This document shows positions 23,745 to 31,601 of a stretch of 36,450 bases of DNA, piece by piece (positions within the stretch are counted from its first letter, which is position 1; the number at the start of each line of letters is the position of its first letter). A program made the position numbers and the translations under genes. This stretch comes from Paraplanobispora takensis (lineage in GTDB: Bacteria; Actinomycetota; Actinomycetes; Streptosporangiales; Streptosporangiaceae), in the NCBI RefSeq assembly GCF_016863195.1, contig NZ_BOOK01000073.1, forward strand, positions 1-36,450, written 5' to 3'. The notes beneath the pieces are model-generated. The model saw nothing but the letters and a program-made list of their open reading frames with translations. It had not been told where the DNA came from and did no database searches.

Positions 23745-24905
23745 TCAGCGGGAGGCGGAAGCGCGCTCCCCTTCCCGCCGCGAGCGCTGGGGCGCCCGGT
23801 AGGCCCACTGCCAGACCAGCTCCAGCGGCCCCCGGTCGTGGCGGCGCAGCCAGAGCGAGGCCAGCGTCATGAACAGCACGCAGATGACCGCCCAGGCGAC
23901 CGGCACCCACCACGGCCGCAGCCCGTCCAGGCGCGCGGCCAGCCCGAGGCCCCAGCCGTAGCAGAGCACGGCCCCCGCCAGGTTCTGGAAGACGTAGCAG
24001 CTCAGCGCGGTCCGGCCGACGGCCGTCAGGCCCCGCCGCAGCGGGCCGGGGGCGCCGGACATCCGGTGGACGATCGCGGTGACCAGGCCGAGCAGGCCCA
24101 GGGCCACCAGCGGCGGCAGCAGGTAGCGGTCCACCAGGAACCAGCCCTCCCCGGCGAAGGAGGTCAGCAGGTTCAGCGGGGCGCCCACGCCGAGACCGAG
24201 GATCATGAGCCTGCGCCGGAGCGCGGCGCCCCGGCCGGAGTCCTCGAACACCCCGGCCCGCGTCAGCCGCGACCCGAGCAGGAACAGCACGACGCCCATC
24301 GGGATGATGAACACCGCCTCCAGCCGGTAGAGGCCGAACAGCTCGAACCGGGCGGCGACCTGCTCGCCGTAGCTCCCCTGGCTGAACAGCGTGCCCGGCG
24401 CGGAGGCCGGATCGGCCGCCGTGTCCTGCTGGGCCAGCAGGACGGCGGTGAGCAGGCCGATCGCCACCACGAAGGTCGAGCCCACTCCGATCATCCAGGC
24501 GCGCACGGCGCGGTCGCTGCGGCCGATCAGGTAGGCCACGATCATCGAGGTGATCGCGTAGCCCATCAGCACGTCGAACTCGAAGATCAGGAAATAGTGG
24601 ATCAGCCCTTCGGCGAACAGCAGCGCGGCCCGCCACAGGTACCAGCCCGGCCAGGGGGTGCCGCGCCGCCGCGCCGAGCGGTACTGCAGCTCCAGCCCCA
24701 CCCCGAACAGCAGCGTGAGCAGCGCCAGGAACTTTCCGTTGGTCAGGAATCTCAGGAAGCTCTCCACCGCGCCCGGCTGGGCCAGCGCGTCGAACACCGC
24801 GGCGGGCCCGCCGGGGTCGGTGAAGATCCAGATGTTGGTGCCCAGCGTGCCCATGATGGCCACACCCCTGAGCACGTCCAGAGCGTCGATGCGTCGGTCG
24901 GTCAC
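23745..24905 (-). CDS. DUF418-family membrane protein
   Basis: This 386-residue polytopic membrane protein of the YeiB/DUF418 family has unknown biochemical role. It opens with the family signature RIDALDVLRGVAIMGTLGTNIWIF. It then has FLTNGKFLALLTLLFGVGLELQY, about eight or nine further hydrophobic segments, and the DUF418 block GRTALSCYVFQNLAGAVLCYGWGLGLAARLD. It ends with GPLELVWQWAYRAPQR, the typical close of the family. The GTG at 24905 is the only start consistent with the conserved N-terminus. A GGAGGA sits directly against it, too close for an ideal ribosome site. It lies 108 bases after the hydrolase, with a hairpin between, and probably forms its own unit. Confidence 0.88.
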   Translation of the reverse strand: MTDRRIDALDVLRGVAIMGTLGTNIWIFTDPGGPAAVFDALAQPGAVESFLRFLTNGKFLALLTLLFGVGLELQYRSARRRGTPWPGWYLWRAALLFAEGLIHYFLIFEFDVLMGYAITSMIVAYLIGRSDRAVRAWMIGVGSTFVVAIGLLTAVLLAQQDTAADPASAPGTLFSQGSYGEQVAARFELFGLYRLEAVFIIPMGVVLFLLGSRLTRAGVFEDSGRGAALRRRLMILGLGVGAPLNLLTSFAGEGWFLVDRYLLPPLVALGLLGLVTAIVHRMSGAPGPLRRGLTAVGRTALSCYVFQNLAGAVLCYGWGLGLAARLDGLRPWWVPVAWAVICVLFMTLASLWLRRHDRGPLELVWQWAYRAPQRSRREGERASASR

Positions 24906-24959
24906 TCCTCCACGATCGCGTCCCGACCGGCCCGGGACATCGGCACGCGGACCCAGACG

Positions 24960-24985
24960 GGCCGTACACCGATGGATGTACGGCC
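24960..24985 (-). terminator. hairpin after the hydrolase gene
   Basis: GGCCGTACA (24960-24968) and TGTACGGCC (24977-24985) form a perfect 9-bp stem with an eight-base loop. It lies 28 bases after the hydrolase stop in the direction of transcription. Confidence 0.6.
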
Positions 24986-25013
24986 TCCGTCTCCGGACCG
25001 GTTCGGCCCGCGA

Positions 25014-25901
25014 CTAAAGATGCTCGCCCAGGAAGGCGGTGACGGCCTCGACGGCCTGGGTGACGTACGGCTCGGCGTCGTAGAGGTCGATGTGCAGCCG
25101 GGCGTCCAGCCAGATGAGCTTCTTGGGCCCGTCGATGCGCTTGTAGGCCTCCTCGGCCCCCTCGGGCGAGCAGAAGCGGTCGACGACGCCGTGCACGATG
25201 AGCCCGGGCGTGGGTGACAGGAAGTCGGCGCCGGTCATGTTGTCCACGGTGACCAGCTCGCGGATCGAGGCCCGGGTGACCTCGTTGCGCCAGTGCGGGG
25301 AGGCGCCGCGCTCGGTGCCGTAGTAGGCGAACGGCTCGTCGCCCGGCATCGCGGCCTCCCCCTCCTCCGCGACGGCCGGGAGGTACTCCACCGGCCCTCC
25401 CCGGTCCTGGCGCTCCAGGATCTCGGTGAAGGAGGCCAGCGCTCCCCGGTAGCCCTGCGGCGACATCCCCGCGCGCATGGCGTAGGGGTTGTTGTAGGCG
25501 CCCGCGATCCCGGCGAAGGCCTTCACCCGCGGGTCGAAGGCGGCGAACCGCAGCGCGTAGCCCCCGCCCAGGCAGATCCCGACCGCGCCGATCCGCTCGC
25601 CGTCCACCTCGGGCCGGGCACGCAGCAGCGAGACCGCGGCCCGCAGGTCGTGCAGCTTGCCCTGCGGATCCTCGTGGCGGCGCGGCTGCCCGCCGGACTC
25701 GCCCCAGTTGCGGTGGTCGAAGGCCAGCGTCGCGTATCCGGCCTCGGCCAGCCGGGCCGCGTAGAGCCCGGTGACCTGGTCACGGGTGCCGGTGAACGGG
25801 CCGGTGAAGACCAGCGCCGGATGCGGCCCCGGTCCTCCGGGCACGCGCAGGTCTCCGACGAGCGTGATCCCGTCGGCGGTGAACTCAACCCTCTCGGTCA
25901 T
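25014..25901 (-). CDS. alpha/beta hydrolase, dienelactone-hydrolase-like
   Basis: This 295-residue cytoplasmic hydrolase has the alpha/beta fold. HPALVFTGPFTGT begins the oxyanion-hole region, and LAFDHRNWGESGG follows. The nucleophile elbow is GICLGGG with Cys110 in place of the usual Ser. The acid is probably Asp in VHGVVDRFCSPE (about 237), and the His is in DARLHIDLYD near 268. A Cys nucleophile in G-x-C-x-G-G is the mark of dienelactone hydrolase, but the protein is longer than that enzyme (about 235) and resembles YcjY-type esterases otherwise. The substrate is unknown. The ATG at 25901 has only a weak GGGGG ribosome site. Inverted repeats with the same GCCGTACA core lie on both sides of the gene. 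Confidence 0.85.
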   Translation of the reverse strand: MTERVEFTADGITLVGDLRVPGGPGPHPALVFTGPFTGTRDQVTGLYAARLAEAGYATLAFDHRNWGESGGQPRRHEDPQGKLHDLRAAVSLLRARPEVDGERIGAVGICLGGGYALRFAAFDPRVKAFAGIAGAYNNPYAMRAGMSPQGYRGALASFTEILERQDRGGPVEYLPAVAEEGEAAMPGDEPFAYYGTERGASPHWRNEVTRASIRELVTVDNMTGADFLSPTPGLIVHGVVDRFCSPEGAEEAYKRIDGPKKLIWLDARLHIDLYDAEPYVTQAVEAVTAFLGEHL

Positions 25902-25911
25902 GCCCCCAAGT

Positions 25912-25946
25912 CTGTACGGCCCGCACCGGCGGCGCGAGCCGTACAG
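25912..25946. promoter_or_regulatory. inverted repeat CTGTACGGC upstream of hydrolase
   Basis: CTGTACGGC (25912-25920) and GCCGTACAG (25938-25946) are perfect 9-base arms with a 17-base spacer. They lie in the 67-base gap between the amine-oxidase stop and the hydrolase start. This is either a terminator for the oxidase or an operator of the hydrolase; the position allows both. Confidence 0.5.
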
Positions 25947-25968
25947 CCTCCGTGAGACGAACCGCCCG

Positions 25969-27363
25969 TTAGGAGTCGAACCCGAGACCCATCCGGTCCA
26001 GGGTGCGCAGCCACAGGTTGCGGCGGCCCTGGTTGAGGTCGGCCTGGGCGATCGACCACCGGGTCATCTGGATCCCGGCCGAGCGCACCGGTTCGGGCGG
26101 GAAGGGGATCGGCTTCTCCTTGACCATCCGCAGCTCGGTCCGCTCGGTCCGCTCGCCGCTCAGCAGGTCGAGCATGACGTTGGCGCCGAACCGGGTGGCC
26201 CCGACGCCCATGCCGGTGTATCCGGCGGCGTAGGCCAGGCGCCCGCCGTGCGAGGTGCCGTAGAACGCGCTGAAGCGGCTGCAGGTGTCGATCACCCCGC
26301 CCCACCGGTGGGTGAAGCGCAGGTCCGCCAGCTGGGGGAAGGTGGCGAAGAAGTGCTCGGCCAGCTTGACGAAGGTGGCGTCGCGCTGCTCGTACTCCGG
26401 CTTGATCTTCCCGCCGTTGTAGTAGACCGCGTCGTAGCCGCCCCACAGGATGCGGTTGTCCTCGGTCAGCCGGTAGTAGTGGAACTGGTTGGCCGAGTCG
26501 CCGACGCCCTGCCGGTTGCCCCAGCCGACCGAGGCCAGCTGCCCGGCCGAGAGCGGCTCGGTCATCAGCACGTAGTCGTAGACCGGCACCAGGAAGTGCC
26601 TGAGCCTGCGCAGCAGCGGCGGGAACACGCCGGTGCCGAGGGCGACCCTGGCGGCCCTGACGGAGCCGTACGGCGTGAGCAGGTCCAGGCCCGCCGGGGT
26701 GTCGCGCATGGTGCGCACCGGCGTGCGCTCGTGGATGCGCACGCCCAGCTCCAGGCAGGCCTGCCGCAGCCCCCAGGCCAGGCGGGCGGGGTCGAGCATG
26801 GCGCAGCCGTCGCGCTCCCACATCCCGCCGGCGTAGGTGGGCGAGTCCACCTCCGCGCGCACCTGCCCTGCGTCCATCATGTCGAGGCGGACGCCCAGCT
26901 CGCGGGCTATCTGCGAGCTCTCGTGCATCTCCTCCAGCTGCCACGGCTCGGTGGCCACGTGCAGCTCGCCGGTGCGCTCGTAGCCGCAGTCGATGCCGTA
27001 GCGGGCGACGGTCTCGCCGATCTCGTCGAGGTTGCGCAGGCCCATGTGCTCCAGCGCGGAGATCTCCTCGGGCCAGCGCTCCAGCCCGTTGGCGATGCCG
27101 TGGGTCAGGGTCGCCATCGCGAAGCCGCCGTTGCGGCCGGAGGCCGCCCAGCCGATCCTGCGCCCTTCGAGCAGGACCACGTCGAGCGACGGGTCGCGCT
27201 CCTTGGCCATCAGGGCCGTCCACAGCCCCGAGAAGCCGCCGCCGACCACCGCGAGGTCGGCGGTCGTGTTTCCGAAGAGCCGCGCCTGCGACTCGGGTTT
27301 CGCCGGACTGTCCAGCCAGTACGGCTTGCGCTCCGCATCAGTCAGTGCCTTCAGCGGATCCAC
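25969..27363 (-). CDS. FAD-dependent amine oxidoreductase (PuuB-like)
   Basis: This 464-residue flavoprotein of the DAO family resembles gamma-glutamylputrescine oxidase. Motifs: the Rossmann dinucleotide fold ADLAVVGGGFSGLWTAL (about 35-51), then GWAASGRNGGFA near 75. After these come HRWGGVIDTCSRFSAFYG and the C-terminal AAGYTGMGVGATRFGANVMLDLL, all typical of the PuuB/OrdL group. It is expected to oxidise a primary amine to an aldehyde with H2O2 release, feeding the aldehyde dehydrogenase at 31602. The GTG at 27363 is chosen because GGGAAG lies seven bases upstream; a TTG at 27378 would add five residues. It follows the polyamine transporter operon in the same direction but behind a strong palindromic terminator, so it likely has its own promoter in the AT-richer stretch 27380-27430. 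Confidence 0.87.
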   Translation of the reverse strand: MDPLKALTDAERKPYWLDSPAKPESQARLFGNTTADLAVVGGGFSGLWTALMAKERDPSLDVVLLEGRRIGWAASGRNGGFAMATLTHGIANGLERWPEEISALEHMGLRNLDEIGETVARYGIDCGYERTGELHVATEPWQLEEMHESSQIARELGVRLDMMDAGQVRAEVDSPTYAGGMWERDGCAMLDPARLAWGLRQACLELGVRIHERTPVRTMRDTPAGLDLLTPYGSVRAARVALGTGVFPPLLRRLRHFLVPVYDYVLMTEPLSAGQLASVGWGNRQGVGDSANQFHYYRLTEDNRILWGGYDAVYYNGGKIKPEYEQRDATFVKLAEHFFATFPQLADLRFTHRWGGVIDTCSRFSAFYGTSHGGRLAYAAGYTGMGVGATRFGANVMLDLLSGERTERTELRMVKEKPIPFPPEPVRSAGIQMTRWSIAQADLNQGRRNLWLRTLDRMGLGFDS

Positions 27364-27490
27364 AATCTCACTTCCCAACGTGAGTCTTGAAAAAGCTCTC
27401 TTGATTTGATTGCTCGATCAGTCAGTTGAACGAGCGCGGGTTCCCCCCGCCTCTTTCCGATCTCGCCTCCCTGTTCCTTGCTCGCGATGT

Positions 27491-27532
27491 ACGCCGCGGG
27501 GCCCGCGCCGTACGGCGCGGGCCCCGCGGCGT
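27491..27532. terminator. perfect 42-bp palindrome downstream of the polyamine operon
   Basis: Every base from 27491 to 27511 pairs with 27532 to 27512 around a central GTAC, leaving almost no loop. It begins two bases after the last permease gene stop. As RNA it would form a hairpin of about 19 bp, a very strong terminator. The remaining bases to the oxidase start hold no gene. Confidence 0.8.
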
Positions 27533-27534
27533 CC

Positions 27535-28317
27535 TCAGGTGCGGCGCCGGCTCGCGATCGCGTTGCCGATCGCGATGGCGACTCCGATGCCGAAGATGAG
27601 TGTGCCCATCACATTGACCTGCGGCGGGATGCCCACCTTGACCGAGCCGATGATCCACAGCGGGAACGTCAGCGTGGAGCCGTTGACGAAGCTCGTCACG
27701 ACGTAGTCGTCGATGGACAGCGCGAAGGCCAGCAACGCCCCGGCGAACACGGCGGGCATGATCGCCGGCAGCGTCACCAGGCGGAACGTGGTCCACGTGC
27801 CCGCACCCAGGTCCCTGGCGGCCTCCTCCAGCGAGGGATCCAGCCCGACCACCCGGGCGCGTACCGTCACCACCACGAAGGACAGCGAGAACAGCACGTG
27901 CGCGATGGTGATGGTGAGCAGGCCCCGCGGGGTGTTCCCCGAGACGAACAGCGACAGCAGCGAGGCTCCCATGACCAGCTCGGGCGTCGAGATCGCCGCG
28001 AAGACCAGGAAGTTGCTCATCCCCTTGCCGCGGAAGCGGTAGCGCCCCAGGGCCAGGCCCAGGAGGGTGCCGATCACGGTGGTCAGCACGGTGCTGATCA
28101 CCGCGATCTCCAGGGAGTTGACCAGCGCGCCGGTGAGCGAGCCGTCGGCGAACAGCTCGCCGTACCACCGCAGTGTGAAGCCCTGCCAGGAGGTGTTGGA
28201 CTTGCTCTGCTTGTCGTTGAAGCCGAACAGGATCATCACGGCGATCGGCGCGGTGAGCCACGCGATGATCAGCCATGTGTAGACGTGCAGGAGCCGGTCG
28301 CCGAGTCTGCCTCTCAT
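27535..28317 (-). CDS. potC: polyamine ABC transporter permease (PotC-like)
   Basis: This 260-residue inner-membrane permease has six predicted helices. The cytoplasmic coupling loop EEAARDLGAGTWTTFRLVTLPAIMP (about 165-189) carries the EAA signature used to dock the ATPase. AFALSIDDYVVTSFVNG near 205 is characteristic of PotC/PotI proteins. The ATG at 28317 overlaps the PotB stop (ATGA). It is the last gene of the five-gene leftward transcript. Polyamine specificity rests on family resemblance and on the amine-catabolic neighbours. Confidence 0.92.
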   Translation of the reverse strand: MRGRLGDRLLHVYTWLIIAWLTAPIAVMILFGFNDKQSKSNTSWQGFTLRWYGELFADGSLTGALVNSLEIAVISTVLTTVIGTLLGLALGRYRFRGKGMSNFLVFAAISTPELVMGASLLSLFVSGNTPRGLLTITIAHVLFSLSFVVVTVRARVVGLDPSLEEAARDLGAGTWTTFRLVTLPAIMPAVFAGALLAFALSIDDYVVTSFVNGSTLTFPLWIIGSVKVGIPPQVNVMGTLIFGIGVAIAIGNAIASRRRT

Positions 28318-29177
28318 CGGGCCGCCGCCTCCAGCACGTTCTCGGTGCCGAGCGACCGCGCGTAGACGAAGATGCCCACCAGCAGCACCGCCATCAGCGT
28401 GAACGACAGCGCCGACGCGGTCGGGTAGTCGTTGTTGGTCAGATACTCGGTCTGGATGATGTTGCCGATCATCGTGTTGCCGGTGCCGCCCAGGATGCGG
28501 GCGTTGACCGGGTCGGCCGTGGCCGGCACGAAGGTCATCAGCACGCCCGCGAAGACGCCCGGCAGCGACAGCGGCAGCACCACCTTGCGGAAGGCCGCCC
28601 ACCGTGAGGCGTACAGGTCGTAGGCGGCCTCGACGACCCTCGGGTCCACCCGCTCCAGCGCCACGTAGATCGGCAGCACCATGAACGGCAGGAAGTTGTA
28701 GACCAGGCCGCCGATCACCGCCACGTCCGTGGCCAGCACGTGGAAGTCCCCGGGCAGCAGCCCCGCCGACTTCAGCGGCCCGAACAGGATGCCGTCGTCG
28801 GCCAGCAGGAAGCCCCAGGAGATCGTGCGCAGCACGAAGGACACGAAGAACGGCAGCAGCAGCAGGAACAGGTACATCGACTTGCGCCTGCCGCCCTTGA
28901 AGGCGATCCAGTACGCCATCGGGTAGGCCAGCACCAGCATGATCAGCGTGGCGATCCCGCCGTAGATCAGCGACCTGATCAACTGCGTGTGGTACTGCCC
29001 GACGGCCTTGGCGTAGTTGGAGAAGCTGAAGGTCTGCTGGAACCCTTCGAGGAGGTTGCCGGTCGTCAGCGAGACCGAGGCCATGGCGGCGATCGGGACC
29101 ACGAAGAAGATCGCGAACCAGATCCAGGCCGGCAGGGCCAGCAGGTACGGCGCGGCCGCCGCTCTGACTTTTCTCAT
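28314..29177 (-). CDS. potB: polyamine ABC transporter permease (PotB-like)
   Basis: This 287-residue permease is the partner of PotC. It has about six helices, starting YLLALPAWIWFAIFFVVPIA. FLLLLPFFVSFVLRTISWGFLL near 105 is typical of PotB/PotH. The EAA loop is VVEAAYDLYASRWAAFRKVVLPLSLPG (about 187-213). The segment GVLMTFVPATADPVNARILGG is the permease core. It lies three bases after the binding-protein stop codon side of the operon: its ATG is at 29177, with the upstream gene ending at 29181. Translation of the next gene is coupled through a four-base overlap. Confidence 0.92.
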   Translation of the reverse strand: MRKVRAAAAPYLLALPAWIWFAIFFVVPIAAMASVSLTTGNLLEGFQQTFSFSNYAKAVGQYHTQLIRSLIYGGIATLIMLVLAYPMAYWIAFKGGRRKSMYLFLLLLPFFVSFVLRTISWGFLLADDGILFGPLKSAGLLPGDFHVLATDVAVIGGLVYNFLPFMVLPIYVALERVDPRVVEAAYDLYASRWAAFRKVVLPLSLPGVFAGVLMTFVPATADPVNARILGGTGNTMIGNIIQTEYLTNNDYPTASALSFTLMAVLLVGIFVYARSLGTENVLEAAAR

Positions 29178-29180
29178 CCG

Positions 29181-30422
29181 CTAGCCCTGCGTGACGGCCT
29201 GGAACATGCTCTCGAAGGCCTCCTGTTCGGCGGGCGTGGAGGGCGTGACGTAGGTGTGCAGCTTGGCGTAGTCGGCCTCGGTCGGGAAGATCAGCGGGCT
29301 CTCGATCATCGCCTCCAGGGCCTCCTTGTCCTCACCCTTCAGCCCGGCGGCCTTGGTGGACAGCAGGTCCTTCACCGCGGGCACCGGCGTGACGTACTGG
29401 ATGTACTCCGTCAGCTCGGCGGCGATCTCGGGCTTGTAGAGATAGTCCATCAGCATGAGCGCGTCGACCGGGTTGGCCGCGCCCTTGGGGATCATCATGT
29501 TGTCGGTCCAGATGGTGCCGCCCTCCTCGGGCACCACGAACGCGACCGGCTCCCCGGCGAGCTGGCGCTGGAAGACGTCGCCCGACCAGCCCATGGTCAG
29601 CCACACGTCTCCCTTGGAGACCGCGTCGATGTAGTCCTGGTCGTAGTACTTGCGGACGATGCCGTCCTCGCGCTGCTTCTGGAGCATCGCGGCGGCCTTG
29701 TCCCAGTCGGCCCTGGTGGACTGCTCCGGCGCCACGCCGAGCGCGAGCAGGCCGTAGTTGGCGATCTCCTGGGAGTCGGCCATCATGCCGACCTTGCCCT
29801 TGTACTTGGGATCGAACAGCGCCTGGATGCTCTTGATCGGGTCCTTGACGTACTTGGTGTTGTACGCGATCCCGGTCATGCCCGAGGTGTAGGGGATGGA
29901 GTAGGTGTTGTTCGGGTCGTAGGCCGGGTTCTTGTACTTCGCCCCGGCGTTGGCGGCGAAGTTCGGCAGCTGCTTGTGGTCCAGCGCCACCAGATAGCCC
30001 AGGGCCTGCATCTTGGCGAACTGCGTGCCGTTGGTCATCACGATGATGTCGTAGCCCAGCGGCTGCCCGGCCCGCAGCTGCGGCTCGGCCTTGCCGAAGA
30101 AGGAGGCGTTCTCCTCGATGACCTCGAGGTACTCGACCGTGATGCCGGTCTCCTGCTCGAACTTCTTCAGCGGCCCGCGGTCCTCGGGCATGTACTCCGG
30201 CCAGTTGGCGAAGACGACCTTGCCGTTCTTCTTCTTGCCGGCCCAGAAGTCGGCCACCTCGGAGGGCTTGGGGGCGGCCTTCTGCTGGCCCTGGACGCCG
30301 CAGGCGCTCAGGGCGAGCCCGGCGGCGGAGAGGCCGGTCAGGCGGAAGACGTCCCGCCGGCTGACGGAGCGGCTCCGGGTCATGCCGCGGAGGAAGGCGG
30401 GGGAGGTGCGCGGGTCGTGCAT
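29181..30422 (-). CDS. potD: polyamine ABC transporter substrate-binding protein (PotD-like), Tat lipoprotein
   Basis: This 413-residue extracytoplasmic protein binds putrescine or spermidine. The leader contains SRRDVFRLTGLSAAGLALSAC. The twin Arg suggests Tat export, and the lipobox LSAC gives a lipid-anchored Cys near residue 41. The mature domain has the type II binding fold of PotD/PotF: VVFANWPEYMPED, FEQETGITVEYLEV, YDIIVMTNGTQFAKM and YSIPYTSGMTGIAYN. Asp/Glu and Trp residues that clamp the amine groups are likely among DVWLTMGWSGD and EGGTIWTDNM. The ATG at 30422 lies eight bases after the ATPase stop codon with only a distant GGAAG. A shorter start at 30383 has no ribosome site either. 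Confidence 0.92.
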   Translation of the reverse strand: MHDPRTSPAFLRGMTRSRSVSRRDVFRLTGLSAAGLALSACGVQGQQKAAPKPSEVADFWAGKKKNGKVVFANWPEYMPEDRGPLKKFEQETGITVEYLEVIEENASFFGKAEPQLRAGQPLGYDIIVMTNGTQFAKMQALGYLVALDHKQLPNFAANAGAKYKNPAYDPNNTYSIPYTSGMTGIAYNTKYVKDPIKSIQALFDPKYKGKVGMMADSQEIANYGLLALGVAPEQSTRADWDKAAAMLQKQREDGIVRKYYDQDYIDAVSKGDVWLTMGWSGDVFQRQLAGEPVAFVVPEEGGTIWTDNMMIPKGAANPVDALMLMDYLYKPEIAAELTEYIQYVTPVPAVKDLLSTKAAGLKGEDKEALEAMIESPLIFPTEADYAKLHTYVTPSTPAEQEAFESMFQAVTQG

Positions 30423-30430
30423 GGAGGGGC

Positions 30431-31576
30431 TCAACTTCCGATCGCGTACGAGTGGTGCGGCTGCCACGACAACCACACGGCGTCGCCACGCTCCGCCGTG
30501 CTGCTGCTGTCGAGCGCATTCTGCTGGAAGACGGTGACCTCGGCGCCGTCGGCGAGGCGCACCGCGTAACTGTTGTACAACCCCAGGTAGACCACCTCGG
30601 ACACGGTGCCGCGCACGGCGCTGATGTCCCCGGACGGCTCCTCGGTGGAGATCGTGATCTTCTCGGGCCGGACGGTCACCGAGATCGGGTCCCCCGCCCG
30701 CTGTGACGCCTCCGCCACCAGGACCCGCCCGTGCTCGCCCAGCTTCAGTACGGCGCACCCGGACTCGACCCGGTCCACGGCGCCGCTCAGCAGGTTGGAG
30801 GTGCCGATGAAGCCGGCCACGAAGGCGGTGGCCGGGCGCTCGTAGATCTCGCGGGGCGCGGCGAGCTGCTCGACCAGGCCGTCGTTCATCACCGCGATGC
30901 GGTCGCTCATGGTGAGCGCCTCGCTCTGGTCGTGGGTGACGTAGACGAACGTGATGCCGACCTCGCGCTGGATGCGCTTGAGCTCGATCTGCATGGCCTG
31001 GCGGAGCTTGAGGTCCAGGGCGCCCAGCGGCTCGTCCAGCAGGAGCGCGCGGGGCCGGTTGACCAGGGCGCGGGCCAGGGCCACCCGCTGCTGCTGGCCG
31101 CCTGACATCTCCCGGGGGCGGCGCTTCTCGCGCCCGCCGAGGTCCACGATCTCCAGCATCTCGCCGACGCGCCGCCTGATCTCGGCCTCGGCGACCTTCC
31201 TGCGCCGCAGGCCGAAGGCCACGTTCTCCCAGACGCTCATGTGGGGGAAGAGCGCGTAGGACTGGAACACCATGTTCACGTCGCGTTTGTTGGGCGGGAC
31301 GTTCGTCACGTCCTGGCCGAGCAGCCGCACGACGCCGCGCGTGGGTTCCTCGAACCCGGCCACCATGCGCATGGTGGTCGTCTTGCCGCAACCGGACGGG
31401 CCGAGGAGCGAGAAGAACTCGCCCTCGGCGATCGCCAGGGTGACTCCCTTGACCGCCTGGACGACCTCACCGTGGGCGAGATACTCCTTGACGACCCCGT
31501 CGAGCTCGATGGCGGGCACCTGTGGTGCGCCGGAGGCGGCCGCGGCCGCCTCCGTGCCCGCCTGGATTTCGGTCAT
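30431..31576 (-). CDS. potA: polyamine ABC transporter ATP-binding protein (PotA-like)
   Basis: This 381-residue ATPase drives polyamine import. The nucleotide-binding domain has Walker [10 protein letters not shown], the Q-loop [13 protein letters not shown], the signature [15 protein letters not shown], Walker [13 protein letters not shown] and the H-loop YVTHDQ. The C-terminal TOBE region (about 270-375, [13 protein letters not shown]) is the regulatory domain of PotA-type importers. Residues 1-20 are a low-complexity Ala-rich tail. It follows the aldehyde dehydrogenase by 25 bases and precedes the binding protein by eight, so the order is dehydrogenase, A, D, B, C. Confidence 0.94.
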   Translation of the reverse strand: MTEIQAGTEAAAAASGAPQVPAIELDGVVKEYLAHGEVVQAVKGVTLAIAEGEFFSLLGPSGCGKTTTMRMVAGFEEPTRGVVRLLGQDVTNVPPNKRDVNMVFQSYALFPHMSVWENVAFGLRRRKVAEAEIRRRVGEMLEIVDLGGREKRRPREMSGGQQQRVALARALVNRPRALLLDEPLGALDLKLRQAMQIELKRIQREVGITFVYVTHDQSEALTMSDRIAVMNDGLVEQLAAPREIYERPATAFVAGFIGTSNLLSGAVDRVESGCAVLKLGEHGRVLVAEASQRAGDPISVTVRPEKITISTEEPSGDISAVRGTVSEVVYLGLYNSYAVRLADGAEVTVFQQNALDSSSTAERGDAVWLSWQPHHSYAIGS

Positions 31577-31601
31577 ACCAGGCTTGTTCCTCTGTTCGCG
31601 G

